Below, in pieces: positions 1 through 7,759 of a stretch of 64,000 nt of DNA. The DNA is taken from positions 496,001-560,000 of the forward strand of contig NZ_JACHGK010000001.1 in NCBI RefSeq assembly GCF_014207535.1, read 5' to 3'. The stretch comes from Bacillus benzoevorans (GTDB lineage Bacteria; Bacillota; Bacilli; Bacillales; Cytobacillaceae). The notes under the pieces are model-generated. The model ran no database searches and had not been told where the DNA came from. It saw only the letters and a program-made list of their open reading frames with translations. Numbering within the stretch: the stretch's first letter is position 1; each line of letters begins with the position of its first letter. The position numbers were made by a program, and so were the translations under genes.

Positions 1-1
1 T

Positions 2-70
2 ACTGTTCATTATAGAACTGTCGAAACATCTGTTATGAAAAACATTGAATCTGTAAGCGGTTACAAGTAA
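2..70 (+). CDS. Possible C-terminal end of a gene cut by the left edge
   Basis: One frame is open from the window edge to a TAA at 68-70 and encodes 22 residues ending SVSGYK. No start is visible. It may be the tail of an upstream gene, but a frame this short can stay open by chance, and a good cre box lies inside it. No function can be assigned. Confidence 0.2.
   Translation, partial: TVHYRTVETSVMKNIESVSGYK
52..65 (+). promoter_or_regulatory. cre box (CcpA operator), full consensus match
   Basis: TGTAAGCGGTTACA matches the catabolite-responsive consensus TGWNANCGNTNWCA at every fixed position. CcpA with HPr-Ser-P binds such sites in Bacillaceae. It may sit at the end of a gene outside the window or upstream of the small gene starting at 230, so its target is unclear. 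Confidence 0.6.
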
Positions 71-229
71 AATGGAAGCAGGAGGATGACACGCGTGGTC
101 ATCATTGTAGTTGGCGAAGGCGGGGCCAATACGATTTGATTCGTCATTCAGCGATAAGCGGATGACCATTTTGATATTTTCGTTCTAAAGCTGCTGCATG
201 GATAAAGAAGTGGATGAAGGGGGGAGAAG

Positions 230-391
230 ATGAAAGAACACAGAGTTCAATTGACCCATTTTGTCAGGGAAGACCGCTTTGAATTGAACTTGTATTTAAC
301 TTACTTATTTCAACAGTTCAAAAGTCGCTGCTCGTCCCAATTAAACCAAGAGCAACCGAACAAACTGAGTAGCAATATATTTAAAAGATAA
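230..391 (+). CDS. Small hypothetical protein, 53 aa
   Basis: ATG at 230 follows an excellent ribosome binding site (AAGGGGGGAGAAG). The frame runs 53 codons to TAA at 389-391 and is followed by a rho-independent terminator at 449-478, so it looks like a complete small gene. The product is basic and polar, with a Phe/Tyr/Leu-rich stretch around residues 17-30 (FELNLYLTYLF), a single Cys and no signal peptide. I do not recognise a family. A cre box lies about 165 bp upstream. The 230 bp before it also hold a 17-codon frame (86-139, good Shine-Dalgarno) that could be a leader peptide or chance. Confidence 0.45.
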   Translation: MKEHRVQLTHFVREDRFELNLYLTYLFQQFKSRCSSQLNQEQPNKLSSNIFKR

Positions 392-448
392 ATTATCAGA
401 ATATTTAAATATATTAATGGCGGTTCAGTTTCTAACCTATCAGTTACA

Positions 449-478
449 AAGCGAACAGTTTATACTGTTCGCTTTTTT
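449..478 (+). terminator. Rho-independent terminator
   Basis: AAGCGAACAG (449-458) pairs with CTGTTCGCTT (465-474) and is followed by a run of T to 478. It closes the small gene at 230-391 and lies between it and the end of phaC on the other strand, so it may also help stop phaC transcripts. Confidence 0.85.
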
Positions 479-507
479 CATGAAATAGACCATCGATTTA
501 ACAGCTC

Positions 508-1596
508 TTATTTCGAGTGTGCTGTTACCCATTCCTCAACGAATGGATAAGTATACTTGCTGGCACTTCTGCCGACAGAAATGGAAACATGGCCTGCTGG
601 AATCAATTTAAACGTTTTATCCTTACTGGAGATAATATCCATCAGTTTTTCGGTTTGCTCAGGAATTGCGATATGGTCTCGATCGGCAGCAATATTTAAC
701 ACATTTGCTTTAATATCCTTTAGTTTGACCTGCATCCCGCGAATATAGAATTCATCCTTTATCAGTTTGTTTTTTTGATAAAATTCACCAATCCATTGTC
801 TGTATGCCTCTCCAGGGAATGGAACTCCATCTTTCACCCACTTTTGCATCAGGGACCAGTTTTTAATAAAATCTTCATTGTCAGCGCGGTCAGCAAGCGT
901 GACATATGGTCCGATATAATTTACAAGCGGCTTTAATAATTTATTGCCAAAATCAATGGTTTCAGGCGGAATATTTCCCAGTGTATCGACCATTTGATCT
1001 AATTGAAAATAGCGTTCATCCACCCATTTTGTATAAAGCCCGGCATTGGAGAAATCGAAAGGTGTTGTTAAAAAGATGATGTTACGAATTGGCAGTTGTG
1101 GATGAAGTGCAGCAAACATGGCCGTTAAGGTACCGCCAATACAATAGCCGAGCATCGTAATTTCATTGGCTCTGGAGGTACGCAGCACTTTTTTTACAGC
1201 ACGGGGGATATAGTCCATTACGTAATCATCCAGTTTCATATGACGATCTTCATAACCTGGAGTTCCCCAGTCTAGTAAATAAACATCATGGCCCCGGTCT
1301 GTTAAGTATTCGATCAGGCTGCTCCCCGGGGTTAAGTCGAGAATATATGGTTTGTTGATTAAGGCATAAATCATCAGAATGGGAATTTTATTTGTTTTAT
1401 TCTTGCTTGGCTGGTAGCGGTAAAGTTTTGCCTTATTTTTTGTCCAGATTATCTCTTTCGGTGTCTGACCTACTTTCGGTTCCGGATCAGTCGTCAACAC
1501 ATTTATGACTCTTTTATAACGTTTAATTTCCTTTTGATAATTCTCCGGTAACGTTTCCACTAAACCTTCTAAATCATTTGTTGAAGTAAAGGTCAT
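508..1596 (-). CDS. phaC: Class IV poly(3-hydroxyalkanoate) synthase, PhaC subunit
   Basis: Catalytic subunit of the PhaRC synthase, which polymerises (R)-3-hydroxyacyl-CoA into PHB on intracellular granules. The 362-residue length fits class III/IV enzymes. An alpha/beta-hydrolase fold carries the PHA lipase-like box GYCIGG with the nucleophile Cys152, the acid Asp307 in AADRDHI and the base His336 in PAGHVS, each one residue beyond the published P. megaterium positions (Cys151, Asp306, His335). It lies 47 bp downstream of phaR in the same direction, consistent with the PhaRC complex. The canonical Bacillus order phaR-phaB-phaC is not kept, since phaB is on the other strand at 3885-4625. The ATG has an upstream AGGGGGATTG Shine-Dalgarno. 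Confidence 0.97.
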   Translation of the reverse strand: MTFTSTNDLEGLVETLPENYQKEIKRYKRVINVLTTDPEPKVGQTPKEIIWTKNKAKLYRYQPSKNKTNKIPILMIYALINKPYILDLTPGSSLIEYLTDRGHDVYLLDWGTPGYEDRHMKLDDYVMDYIPRAVKKVLRTSRANEITMLGYCIGGTLTAMFAALHPQLPIRNIIFLTTPFDFSNAGLYTKWVDERYFQLDQMVDTLGNIPPETIDFGNKLLKPLVNYIGPYVTLADRADNEDFIKNWSLMQKWVKDGVPFPGEAYRQWIGEFYQKNKLIKDEFYIRGMQVKLKDIKANVLNIAADRDHIAIPEQTEKLMDIISSKDKTFKLIPAGHVSISVGRSASKYTYPFVEEWVTAHSK

Positions 1597-1643
1597 CCAA
1601 CAATCCCCCTTATTTAATGACGTGCCGGCTTTTTTTCGAAAAA

Positions 1644-2054
1644 TTATTTTTGTACTCTTTCTTGGAGCACGAGGTTTACGAATTGATCCATTTTCTTTTC
1701 TAATTTCGAAATGCTTGTCTTTAATTGAGTGACTTCCTTTGCTAAAGAATGCTCAAATAGCTCGTCCTCCACCTTTTCGTCAAGATTTTCCAATTTTTCC
1801 TCAACATTAATGATTAAAGAGGCAATGTTTGAGATTTCTTCACGGGAAGGAATATTAAACTGCTTTAAATAGATGTCGGAAGTTTTATTAAGCATTTGTT
1901 GATAGGCAAGAAATCCACTTTGAAACTGTCCCATCCATTGAGCAAAGGACTCTTTCTCCAGCTGTTCATTAATCATTTCGCTTAAAGCGGCTTCTGTTCT
2001 ATCGTACCAGGATTTCCAAAATGCAAATGGATCGAATAATGATTGTTGTGTCAA
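1644..2054 (-). CDS. phaR: PHA synthase subunit PhaR
   Basis: Small partner needed for activity of class IV PhaC. The start is TTG at 2054, preceded by TTAGGAGATG; the nearby ATG runs straight into a stop. The 136-residue product begins with the PhaR-type segment FDPFAFWKSWYD, has the central QWMGQFQSGFLAYQQM helix, and ends in a long coiled coil (about residues 75-130, rich in Glu/Lys/Leu heptads). It is shorter than I recall for P. megaterium PhaR (roughly 200 residues). It forms an operon with phaC and is divergent from phaQ, the probable regulator of this locus. Confidence 0.9.
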   Translation of the reverse strand: MTQQSLFDPFAFWKSWYDRTEAALSEMINEQLEKESFAQWMGQFQSGFLAYQQMLNKTSDIYLKQFNIPSREEISNIASLIINVEEKLENLDEKVEDELFEHSLAKEVTQLKTSISKLEKKMDQFVNLVLQERVQK

Positions 2055-2343
2055 TTAATTCATCTCCTAATAATTATTGTGTTTTCTAAAAATAGGCGAT
2101 GCTATACAAAGGAATGCATCTGGATATGCGTGTACATGAAGAATGCTTCACACAGCCGCCAAAACATTCACACTACTTAATAGTAAGCGAAATGAGAGAG
2201 AAATAGGCAAAAGAAAAAACGTAAAATTCCTATCTATTTCCCAAAGGTCTGACAAGAAATCCTCATCCTGATTAGAAAATGCTGTCAATTCCAGTTGAAA
2301 TGGTACGAAAGATTAAATAATTAGATAATTTCAACTAAACTTA

Positions 2344-2375
2344 TTGACAATATTATCATATAGGTGTAAATTACA
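2344..2375 (+). promoter_or_regulatory. phaQ promoter with overlapping palindrome
   Basis: TTGACA (2344-2349), a 17-bp spacer and TAAATT (2367-2372) form a good SigA promoter for phaQ. The palindrome TGTAAATTACA (2365-2375) covers the -10 and is a plausible site for self-repression by the PadR-type PhaQ. The rest of the 2055-2410 intergenic stretch is AT-rich, must also hold the phaRC promoter, and carries one copy of AAGGTCTGA near 2243-2251. Confidence 0.6.
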
Positions 2376-2410
2376 TATATCAGTCATACACATATTTGTA
2401 GGTGATAGTA

Positions 2411-2830
2411 TTGGTATCTAAAAATGAAAAACAAGACAAAAAGGGAACAGACAGTGTAGTAAGTACACCAAAAAATTTACTTATTCCAGTACTGTTATTG
2501 CTTCTCAAGAATTGGAATGCTCATGGATATGAGTTGATGCAAAAATTAACTCAGTTCGGTTTTCATTCCATTGATCAAGGGAACTTTTATCGTATTCTAA
2601 GACAACTGGAAAAGGATGAGTTGGTCAGTTCTGTATGGGACACAACATCAACAGGACCGGCTAAACGTATTTATTCAATTACTTCAGCAGGTGAGCAATA
2701 TTTAGATATTTGGGCAGGTTCGCTCGAGCAATATCAAAAAATCCTGCAGCAATTCTTTAACATGTATAGTACATTCTTCACAACAGCAGGATTTACAGCC
2801 ATGAAAGAAGATAAGGATGAACAAAGTTAA
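2411..2830 (+). CDS. phaQ: PHB-responsive transcriptional repressor PhaQ (PadR family)
   Basis: PadR-type winged-helix repressor; the P. megaterium homologue represses phaQ and phaP and is released by PHB. The helix-turn-helix spans about residues 20-95 of 139, with the PadR signatures NWNAHGYELMQKL, DQGNFYRILRQLEKDELV and GPAKRIYSIT. I place the start at TTG 2411 because AGGTGA at 2400-2405 is correctly spaced for it; a GTG at 2402 overlaps that site. It is divergent from phaRC and upstream of phaP, with a terminator between. The neighbouring palindromes are candidate operators. Confidence 0.9.
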   Translation: MVSKNEKQDKKGTDSVVSTPKNLLIPVLLLLLKNWNAHGYELMQKLTQFGFHSIDQGNFYRILRQLEKDELVSSVWDTTSTGPAKRIYSITSAGEQYLDIWAGSLEQYQKILQQFFNMYSTFFTTAGFTAMKEDKDEQS

Positions 2831-2863
2831 CATCTTAGACAGGCATAAATTATTTTGAAAAGC

Positions 2864-2909
2864 TTAACATTTGCAAAAGCCTTTCGGCTGGCAAATGTTT
2901 AAGTTTTTA
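2864..2909 (+). terminator. Terminator between phaQ and phaP
   Basis: TTAACATTTGC (2864-2874) pairs with GCAAATGTTTAA (2891-2902), with an inner AGCC/GGCT stem, followed by a T-rich stretch. It implies that phaQ and phaP are separate transcripts or that read-through is limited. Confidence 0.8.
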
Positions 2910-2913
2910 TATA

Positions 2914-2933
2914 AAGGTCTGAAATCAGACCTT
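2914..2933. promoter_or_regulatory. Perfect palindrome upstream of phaP, candidate PhaQ operator
   Basis: Nine-base arms AAGGTCTGA (2914-2922) and TCAGACCTT (2925-2933) are separated by two bases, just upstream of the phaP ribosome binding site. The same nonamer occurs once in the phaR/phaQ intergenic region (2243-2251). It may be an operator or a 5' UTR hairpin. Confidence 0.5.
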
Positions 2934-2971
2934 AGAAAAAGAAAAATAAAACATTTTTTTTGGAGGGTAAT

Positions 2972-3478
2972 ATGGCTGTGAAAAAAGAAGATTTAAATGC
3001 TTCAAATGTCGTGGATGTATTTTTCAAAGGATGGCTAAACCAATTAAGACTGCTTGAAGATATCGAGCAAAGATCCCTTCAAGTAATCAAAAGTCAAAAG
3101 GAATGGATTCAAGGAACACGTGATCAATACGATCAATTAGAAGAAAATTCTAAAAAGCTGACAACAGACTGGAAAGTTAATGTGGAAGAATTCCTTGCCA
3201 AAGGTCAAAAAGAAGTTGGCGGTCAAAACTTTTCCGAGCTGTTAAATAAAATTGAAGATATCGGACATAAGTCTCAAACAATCGCCTTTCTTCCAGGGAA
3301 AGCATCTTTCGATATTTTACTAAATTCACGCGACCAATTCGAAAAAACTTATATTGATGCTTTAGAGCAACAAAAGAAAGCGCGTGAAGAGTTAACAAAG
3401 GTATACGAAGAATCCTTAGAACAACTAAAACAATCTGAATTTTCACTCTTCAAACCATTTGAACTACAAGCGAAATAA
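2972..3478 (+). CDS. phaP: PHA granule-associated phasin PhaP
   Basis: Amphipathic helical protein that coats PHB granules and controls their size. The ATG at 2972 follows TTTGGAGGGTAAT; an upstream in-frame TTG overlaps this ribosome binding site and is not used. The 168-residue product has no signal peptide or Cys and is almost entirely alpha-helical, with charged repeats such as EDIEQRSLQVIKSQKEW and a C-terminal coiled coil (QQKKAREELTKVYEESLEQL). These features and its position after phaQ identify it; primary sequence alone would be less certain. A large structured element follows it. Confidence 0.88.
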   Translation: MAVKKEDLNASNVVDVFFKGWLNQLRLLEDIEQRSLQVIKSQKEWIQGTRDQYDQLEENSKKLTTDWKVNVEEFLAKGQKEVGGQNFSELLNKIEDIGHKSQTIAFLPGKASFDILLNSRDQFEKTYIDALEQQKKAREELTKVYEESLEQLKQSEFSLFKPFELQAK

Positions 3479-3489
3479 TACCTTTATTT

Positions 3490-3608
3490 AACAGAAAAGG
3501 AGGCAGCCTGCAGCAACTAATGCGGATATTTTTCGGGATACAGTAATATACATGATCCCGAAATCAATCTATATCGGTTGAGTTTCAGGTTTGCCTCCTT
3601 ATTCTGTT
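3490..3608 (+). repeat. Large branched inverted-repeat element between phaP and phaB
   Basis: A long outer stem is formed by 3490-3505 (AACAGAA then AAGGAGGCA) and 3592-3608 (TGCCTCCTT, one bulged A, TTCTGTT): 16 pairs closing about 85 nt. Inside is a second hairpin with arms TTTCGGGAT and ATCCCGAAA (about 3531-3563). No clear U-tract follows. It may be the phaP terminator, a structured RNA, or a small palindromic mobile element. The remaining 3609-3884 holds no ORF that I can support. Confidence 0.55.
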
Positions 3609-3884
3609 TATTGTATAAGCTGCCCCTTTTATTCGTTCGGATTGAAAGGGGATGCAACAATACTCCTGATTAATTTGGTAATCCCAGGCGCTAAACACTG
3701 CTAATCATACGAACCATTACTTCTATTCTCCTCCCGCCGCTATTTCCAGCAAACTTTCTAATAATAGTTAAATTCATTCATTTTCCAGCGCTGAAAAAAA
3801 TACAATAGATGCTGCCTAGTCCTGCTAATTTCCCTTATGTCTGCTCCATTGCCTTTTGAAAAAAACTGATGAGGTGAAATGTAC

Positions 3885-4625
3885 ATGAGATTAAAAGACA
3901 AAGTGGCGATTATTACTGGTGCTTCTGGTGGAATTGGTGAAGTCACGGCGAAAAAATTTGCCTTGGAAGGTGCCAAGGTCGTTATTGTAGATCTCAAAAA
4001 GGAGGATGTCGATCGAACAGTATTAGACTTGCAAAGAATTGGCTGCGAGGCAATCGGCTTTGATGCTGATGTAACTAAGCGGGAACAAGTGGACCAATTT
4101 ATAAACGATACGGTAGCGTATTTCGGACGCATAGATGCTGTCATCAACAATGCCGGAATTACACAAGATGCTCAGCTCATCAAAATGACCGAGGAACAAT
4201 GGGACCGGGTCATTGATGTCAATCTCAAGGGGGTTTTTAATGTAGCACAGTCTGCCGCGAAAGTGATGATCGAGCAAAAAAATGGCGTCATACTGAATGC
4301 TTCATCTGTTGTCGGCTTGTACGGAAATTTTGGGCAGACGAACTATGCGGCCTCTAAGTTTGGTATAAATGGAATGACGAAAACATGGGCAAGAGAACTC
4401 GGAAAATACGGCATACGGGTAAATGCCATCGCTCCCGGCTTTATCGCTACATCGATGACACAAAAAATGCCGGAAAAGGTACTGGAGATGATGAAGAATA
4501 AATCTCCGCTGAAAAGAATGGGAAGTCCTGAGGATATAGCGAATGGCTACGCCTATCTTGCTTCAGACGAAGCTTCCTTTATTACCGGTGCTGTTATCAG
4601 CATTGATGGAGGCGCTGTCATTTAG
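3885..4625 (+). CDS. phaB: Acetoacetyl-CoA reductase PhaB (short-chain dehydrogenase)
   Basis: Reduces acetoacetyl-CoA to (R)-3-hydroxybutyryl-CoA with NADPH, feeding PhaRC. The start is ATG 3885, seven bases from GAGGTGA; ATG 3879 is too close to that site. The 246-residue protein has a classical SDR layout: TGASGGIG cofactor loop near residue 12, NNAG around 88, catalytic Ser in ASSVVG, and YAASK with the catalytic Tyr/Lys, ending in SIDGG. FabG-type 3-oxoacyl-ACP reductase is the alternative; the PHA neighbourhood favours PhaB. It normally lies between phaR and phaC in Bacillus but here follows phaP on the opposite strand. Confidence 0.92.
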   Translation: MRLKDKVAIITGASGGIGEVTAKKFALEGAKVVIVDLKKEDVDRTVLDLQRIGCEAIGFDADVTKREQVDQFINDTVAYFGRIDAVINNAGITQDAQLIKMTEEQWDRVIDVNLKGVFNVAQSAAKVMIEQKNGVILNASSVVGLYGNFGQTNYAASKFGINGMTKTWARELGKYGIRVNAIAPGFIATSMTQKMPEKVLEMMKNKSPLKRMGSPEDIANGYAYLASDEASFITGAVISIDGGAVI

Positions 4626-4757
4626 TCTTATTGATAGCCTTAGTTAAAGTTTAATGTTGGTAATAGCCTTATGGCGAACGTCGAAGTCAGCACATCCTAT
4701 GCACATAAGGCGGTATCCGGATCGACAGCAAGTTTACCAGCGCCTATTGATAATAGA

Positions 4758-4812
4758 GAAGAGGCTGTCACAGCATGTGTTTATCACAGCTAAGACAGCC
4801 TCTTCCATATTT
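4758..4812 (+). terminator. Convergent terminator between phaB and acsA
   Basis: GAAGAGGCTGTC (4758-4769) pairs perfectly with GACAGCCTCTTC (4794-4805), followed on the plus strand by CATATTTTT. It ends phaB and probably also acsA from the other side. Confidence 0.85.
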
Positions 4813-4816
4813 TTAC

Positions 4817-6538
4817 TTAGTCTTCCATAGTTGACAAGTCGCCTGTCGGCAGACCAAGCTCCCAAGCCTTTAATACGCGGCGCATAATTTTACCTGAACG
4901 TGTTTTAGGCATTGTTTCCCGTACTTCGAATAAACGAGGGGCTGCATGTGCCGCAAGCTTTGTTTTAACAAAATTACGGATTTCTGTTAATAATTCAGGA
5001 CTTTCAGCATATCCATCACGTAATGTAATGAACGCTTTAATGACTTCACCGCGGACAGGATCCGGTACGCCAATAACCCCAGCCTCAGCAACAGCAGGAT
5101 GTTCAACCAGTTTGCTTTCTACTTCAAAAGGACCAACGCGCTCACCTGATGTATTGATGACATCATCCACGCGGCCTTCAAACCATAAATAACCGTCGGG
5201 ATCCATATAAGCGGAGTCACCTGTAACAAACCAGCCATTTAAGAAATATTGTTCGTAGCGTTCAGGATTGTTCCAAATGGTCCGTACCATTGCCGGCCAT
5301 TTTGGCTTAATAGCCAAATTCCCCATTGTATGAGGAGGAAGTTCATTTCCATAGTCATCGATGATCCCCACTGTAATTCCTGGCAGCGGTTTTCCCATCG
5401 AACCTGGCCGGATTGGGTTACAACGGAAGTTTGCACAAATGGCTGAGCCTGTTTCTGTCATCCACCAGTTATCATGAATTCTCAGGTTTAATGCATCAAG
5501 GCCCCAACGAACAACTTCAGGATTTAATGGTTCTCCAGCAGATAAAACGTGACGCAGATTTGAAAGATCATATTTTTTTAGCATCTCACTGCTATTACCC
5601 ATCAGCATTCGTAAGGCGGTTGGAGCACTAAACCATACCGTTACTCTATATTTCTCTAATGTAGAAAACCATTCGTCTGCGCTAAAGCGCCCGCCGCGAA
5701 GGACATTTGTTACCCCGTTTAACCAAGGTGACCACATGCCGGCTGATGTTCCGGTAACCCAACCAGGATCCGCTGTACACCAATAAATGTCGTCTTCATG
5801 TAAATCATATACCCATTTACCTGATAGGTATTGGTGCACCATGGCATCATGAACCTGCAAAACTCCTTTTGGTTTCCCTGTCGATCCCGAAGTATAGATG
5901 AGAAGCATTCCATCTTCGCGATCAACCCACTCGATTGTATAGTCATCAGAATTTGCCATTAAATCTTTATATAAGATTTGGTTGTCGGAAGTTTTTTCTT
6001 CGGCACCGACTATAATTACGTACTGCAGTTCAGGTAATTCATCCACTGGAATTCTATGTAACAGTTCAGGTGTTGTGACAACAGCTTTCGCTCCACTGTC
6101 TAATAATCTATCTTTAACGGCTTCTTCCATAAATGCTTCAAACATTGGTCCGGCAATTGCGCCAATTCTGATAATTCCGAGCATCGTGATGTATAATTCT
6201 GGGCTGCGAGGCATAAAAATAAATACCCGGTCACCTTTTTCGATTCCATAGGAGCGTAACCCATTTGCATATTTACAGGATAAAGATTGTAAATCAGAAA
6301 ACGTATATTCTTCATTTCGATTGCTATCGCAATAAATGAAAGCCTTTTTACTGCCTTTTCCTTCATCGACATGACGATCAATGGCTTCATACACCATATT
6401 GACGTTGCCAGTCTGGGACCATGTAAAATGCTGTTCAACATTTTTCCAATTCATCTCTTTGACAATTTCATCATAGTTAGATAAATTTGCATTTTGGTCA
6501 ACTGTGTTAATTGTGATTGGTTCTAGTGCCGGTTTCAT
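4817..6538 (-). CDS. acsA: Acetyl-coenzyme A synthetase
   Basis: ATP + acetate + CoA to acetyl-CoA, AMP and PPi, via acetyl-adenylate. At 573 residues it matches the B. subtilis AcsA size. ANL-superfamily motifs are present: YTSGSTGKPKG at residues 215-225, the AGEPLNPEV segment, WWMTETG, the hinge-region FEGRVDDVIN, and the C-terminal PKTRSGKIMRR whose Lys is the acetylation-controlled catalytic residue. The ATG has GAGGGGGC upstream. In B. subtilis acuABC lies divergently beside acsA; it is not here, so acetylation control would have to be encoded elsewhere. Its position next to the pha cluster fits supply of acetyl-CoA for PHB. Confidence 0.96.
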   Translation of the reverse strand: MKPALEPITINTVDQNANLSNYDEIVKEMNWKNVEQHFTWSQTGNVNMVYEAIDRHVDEGKGSKKAFIYCDSNRNEEYTFSDLQSLSCKYANGLRSYGIEKGDRVFIFMPRSPELYITMLGIIRIGAIAGPMFEAFMEEAVKDRLLDSGAKAVVTTPELLHRIPVDELPELQYVIIVGAEEKTSDNQILYKDLMANSDDYTIEWVDREDGMLLIYTSGSTGKPKGVLQVHDAMVHQYLSGKWVYDLHEDDIYWCTADPGWVTGTSAGMWSPWLNGVTNVLRGGRFSADEWFSTLEKYRVTVWFSAPTALRMLMGNSSEMLKKYDLSNLRHVLSAGEPLNPEVVRWGLDALNLRIHDNWWMTETGSAICANFRCNPIRPGSMGKPLPGITVGIIDDYGNELPPHTMGNLAIKPKWPAMVRTIWNNPERYEQYFLNGWFVTGDSAYMDPDGYLWFEGRVDDVINTSGERVGPFEVESKLVEHPAVAEAGVIGVPDPVRGEVIKAFITLRDGYAESPELLTEIRNFVKTKLAAHAAPRLFEVRETMPKTRSGKIMRRVLKAWELGLPTGDLSTMED

Positions 6539-6870
6539 TTATATGCCCCCTCAAGATTATCGAAATAATGTTATATAACAGATTATAATACAAAAATATA
6601 TTCTATAACAATAGTTTTTTTAATATTATTTTAAAAATTTCAATAATTCATACCAATATACTAATTTTGAATAATGTAAATAGGATAAACTAATTACTTC
6701 TTTAAAAATGGAGAAATATTGCATTTATTGCTGAACATACAAGTATAAATTTTCAATAAATTAATTAAAGTAATTTCTCTATATGAAAATAATATCTTCA
6801 TAACTATTAGTTTTGCGATATAATAGTGATATTTATCACACATGTATATTTTATAAAGGAGTGAAGGTAA
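6539..6870. other. AT-rich divergent intergenic region
   Basis: About 330 bp of very AT-rich DNA between acsA and the small gene at 6871. It must contain the acsA promoter on the minus strand. I saw no convincing cre box, hairpin or ORF. Confidence 0.5.
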
Positions 6871-7035
6871 GTGAAAGTAATTATGGGGATGAAAGAATTC
6901 AATACTCCATTAAAATTGGTTGGTCTAAGAATGTTTAAAGCATATGATGGTCATCTCTATATCAAGCTTGGAAAGCGTCCAAGAAAAAGATTATTTATTA
7001 TTGAACAATCAAACATGTCAAGAAAAATAGGCTGA
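6871..7035 (+). CDS. Small basic hypothetical protein, 54 aa
   Basis: GTG at 6871 is preceded by ATAAAGGAGTGAAGG, a strong Shine-Dalgarno, and the frame runs 54 codons to TGA. The product starts MKVIMGMKEF and carries a basic stretch KLGKRPRKRLFII near residue 32; there is no signal peptide or Cys. A weak terminator follows at 7113-7146. I do not recognise it. The strong start, high lysine/arginine content and terminator suggest a real small gene. Confidence 0.5.
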   Translation: MKVIMGMKEFNTPLKLVGLRMFKAYDGHLYIKLGKRPRKRLFIIEQSNMSRKIG

Positions 7036-7112
7036 CTAGCTATTTGATTCATAATGTAAGTGGATAAGAAAGATTATTCATAAAAATAAGGAAAAGAGAA
7101 TAGATTCTTCAA

Positions 7113-7146
7113 AGCGGTGCCGAATCCTATAAAGGCACTTTTTTTC
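7113..7146 (+). terminator. Short-stem terminator
   Basis: GGTGCC and GGCACT form a short stem followed by a run of seven or more T. It is suitably placed to end the small gene at 6871-7035. Confidence 0.5.
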
Positions 7147-7211
7147 TGTTCATTTCTATAATGAAGAAGAGAACAGGCGAACGATAAAGTTCAGCCCGTT
7201 ATAGGGTGATT

Positions 7212-7664
7212 TTACTCAAATTTATACTCTGTTTCTTTTACATAGAGGACATAGGTTGAACGATCTTCGTCAATTTCTGCCGCTGTTACTTCATATTCAT
7301 TTCTGCCAATTTGCAGAAACTCATTTCCGATAAAATCAAATGCTTCTTCATGGGAATTCAAATCGTATGTATATAAAAGCGGTGAATCTTCCTCGTGTTG
7401 GAAACGGATTTCAAGTGTGATTTGCTTGTAAATGGGGGCGTGATAAAAAAGTTCTTCTTCTGTATCCTCTTCCACATAAATAACAAACCTATTATCTTCC
7501 ATTAAACTAGAAGTTTTGCGATAAATGATTCCTTCTTTTATAAAGTAATCACATCTTCTTCTGCAATAAATTTCAGTTTTGTTTAAATCCATATATTGAT
7601 AGATGGCCGGATAATTCTTTGTTTCATCATTTAAACGATATTCCAAAATCGACAAATAATTCAT
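7212..7664 (-). CDS. Hypothetical acidic protein, 150 aa
   Basis: The start is ATG 7664, with GAGGAG at 7672-7677 on the minus strand; an upstream in-frame ATG would extend through this ribosome binding site. The soluble product is acidic, with EEDTEEELFYHAP and ITAAEIDEDR-like strand/turn segments, and a cluster EIYCRRRCDYF near residue 30 with two Cys. The pattern suggests a small alpha/beta cytosolic protein. No family recognised. It is a single gene divergent from the YgiB/YgiC-like cassette. Confidence 0.7.
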   Translation of the reverse strand: MNYLSILEYRLNDETKNYPAIYQYMDLNKTEIYCRRRCDYFIKEGIIYRKTSSLMEDNRFVIYVEEDTEEELFYHAPIYKQITLEIRFQHEEDSPLLYTYDLNSHEEAFDFIGNEFLQIGRNEYEVTAAEIDEDRSTYVLYVKETEYKFE

Positions 7665-7759
7665 GATTACTCTCCTCAAAATGAAAACTCTCATATATAC
7701 TATATTACGGAATGAGAAAATTCTAAATAAAAAGTTTTGTTAGAATAGGGGGAAATTTT

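Noticed and set aside
86..139. 17-codon frame MTRVVIIVVGEGGANTI with a good Shine-Dalgarno
   Set aside because: Too short to support; could be a leader peptide or gene remnant, but nothing recognisable follows in any frame.
3758..4150. Minus-strand frame opposite the start of phaB
   Set aside because: Overlaps a convincing SDR gene and resembles an antisense shadow; no start signal.
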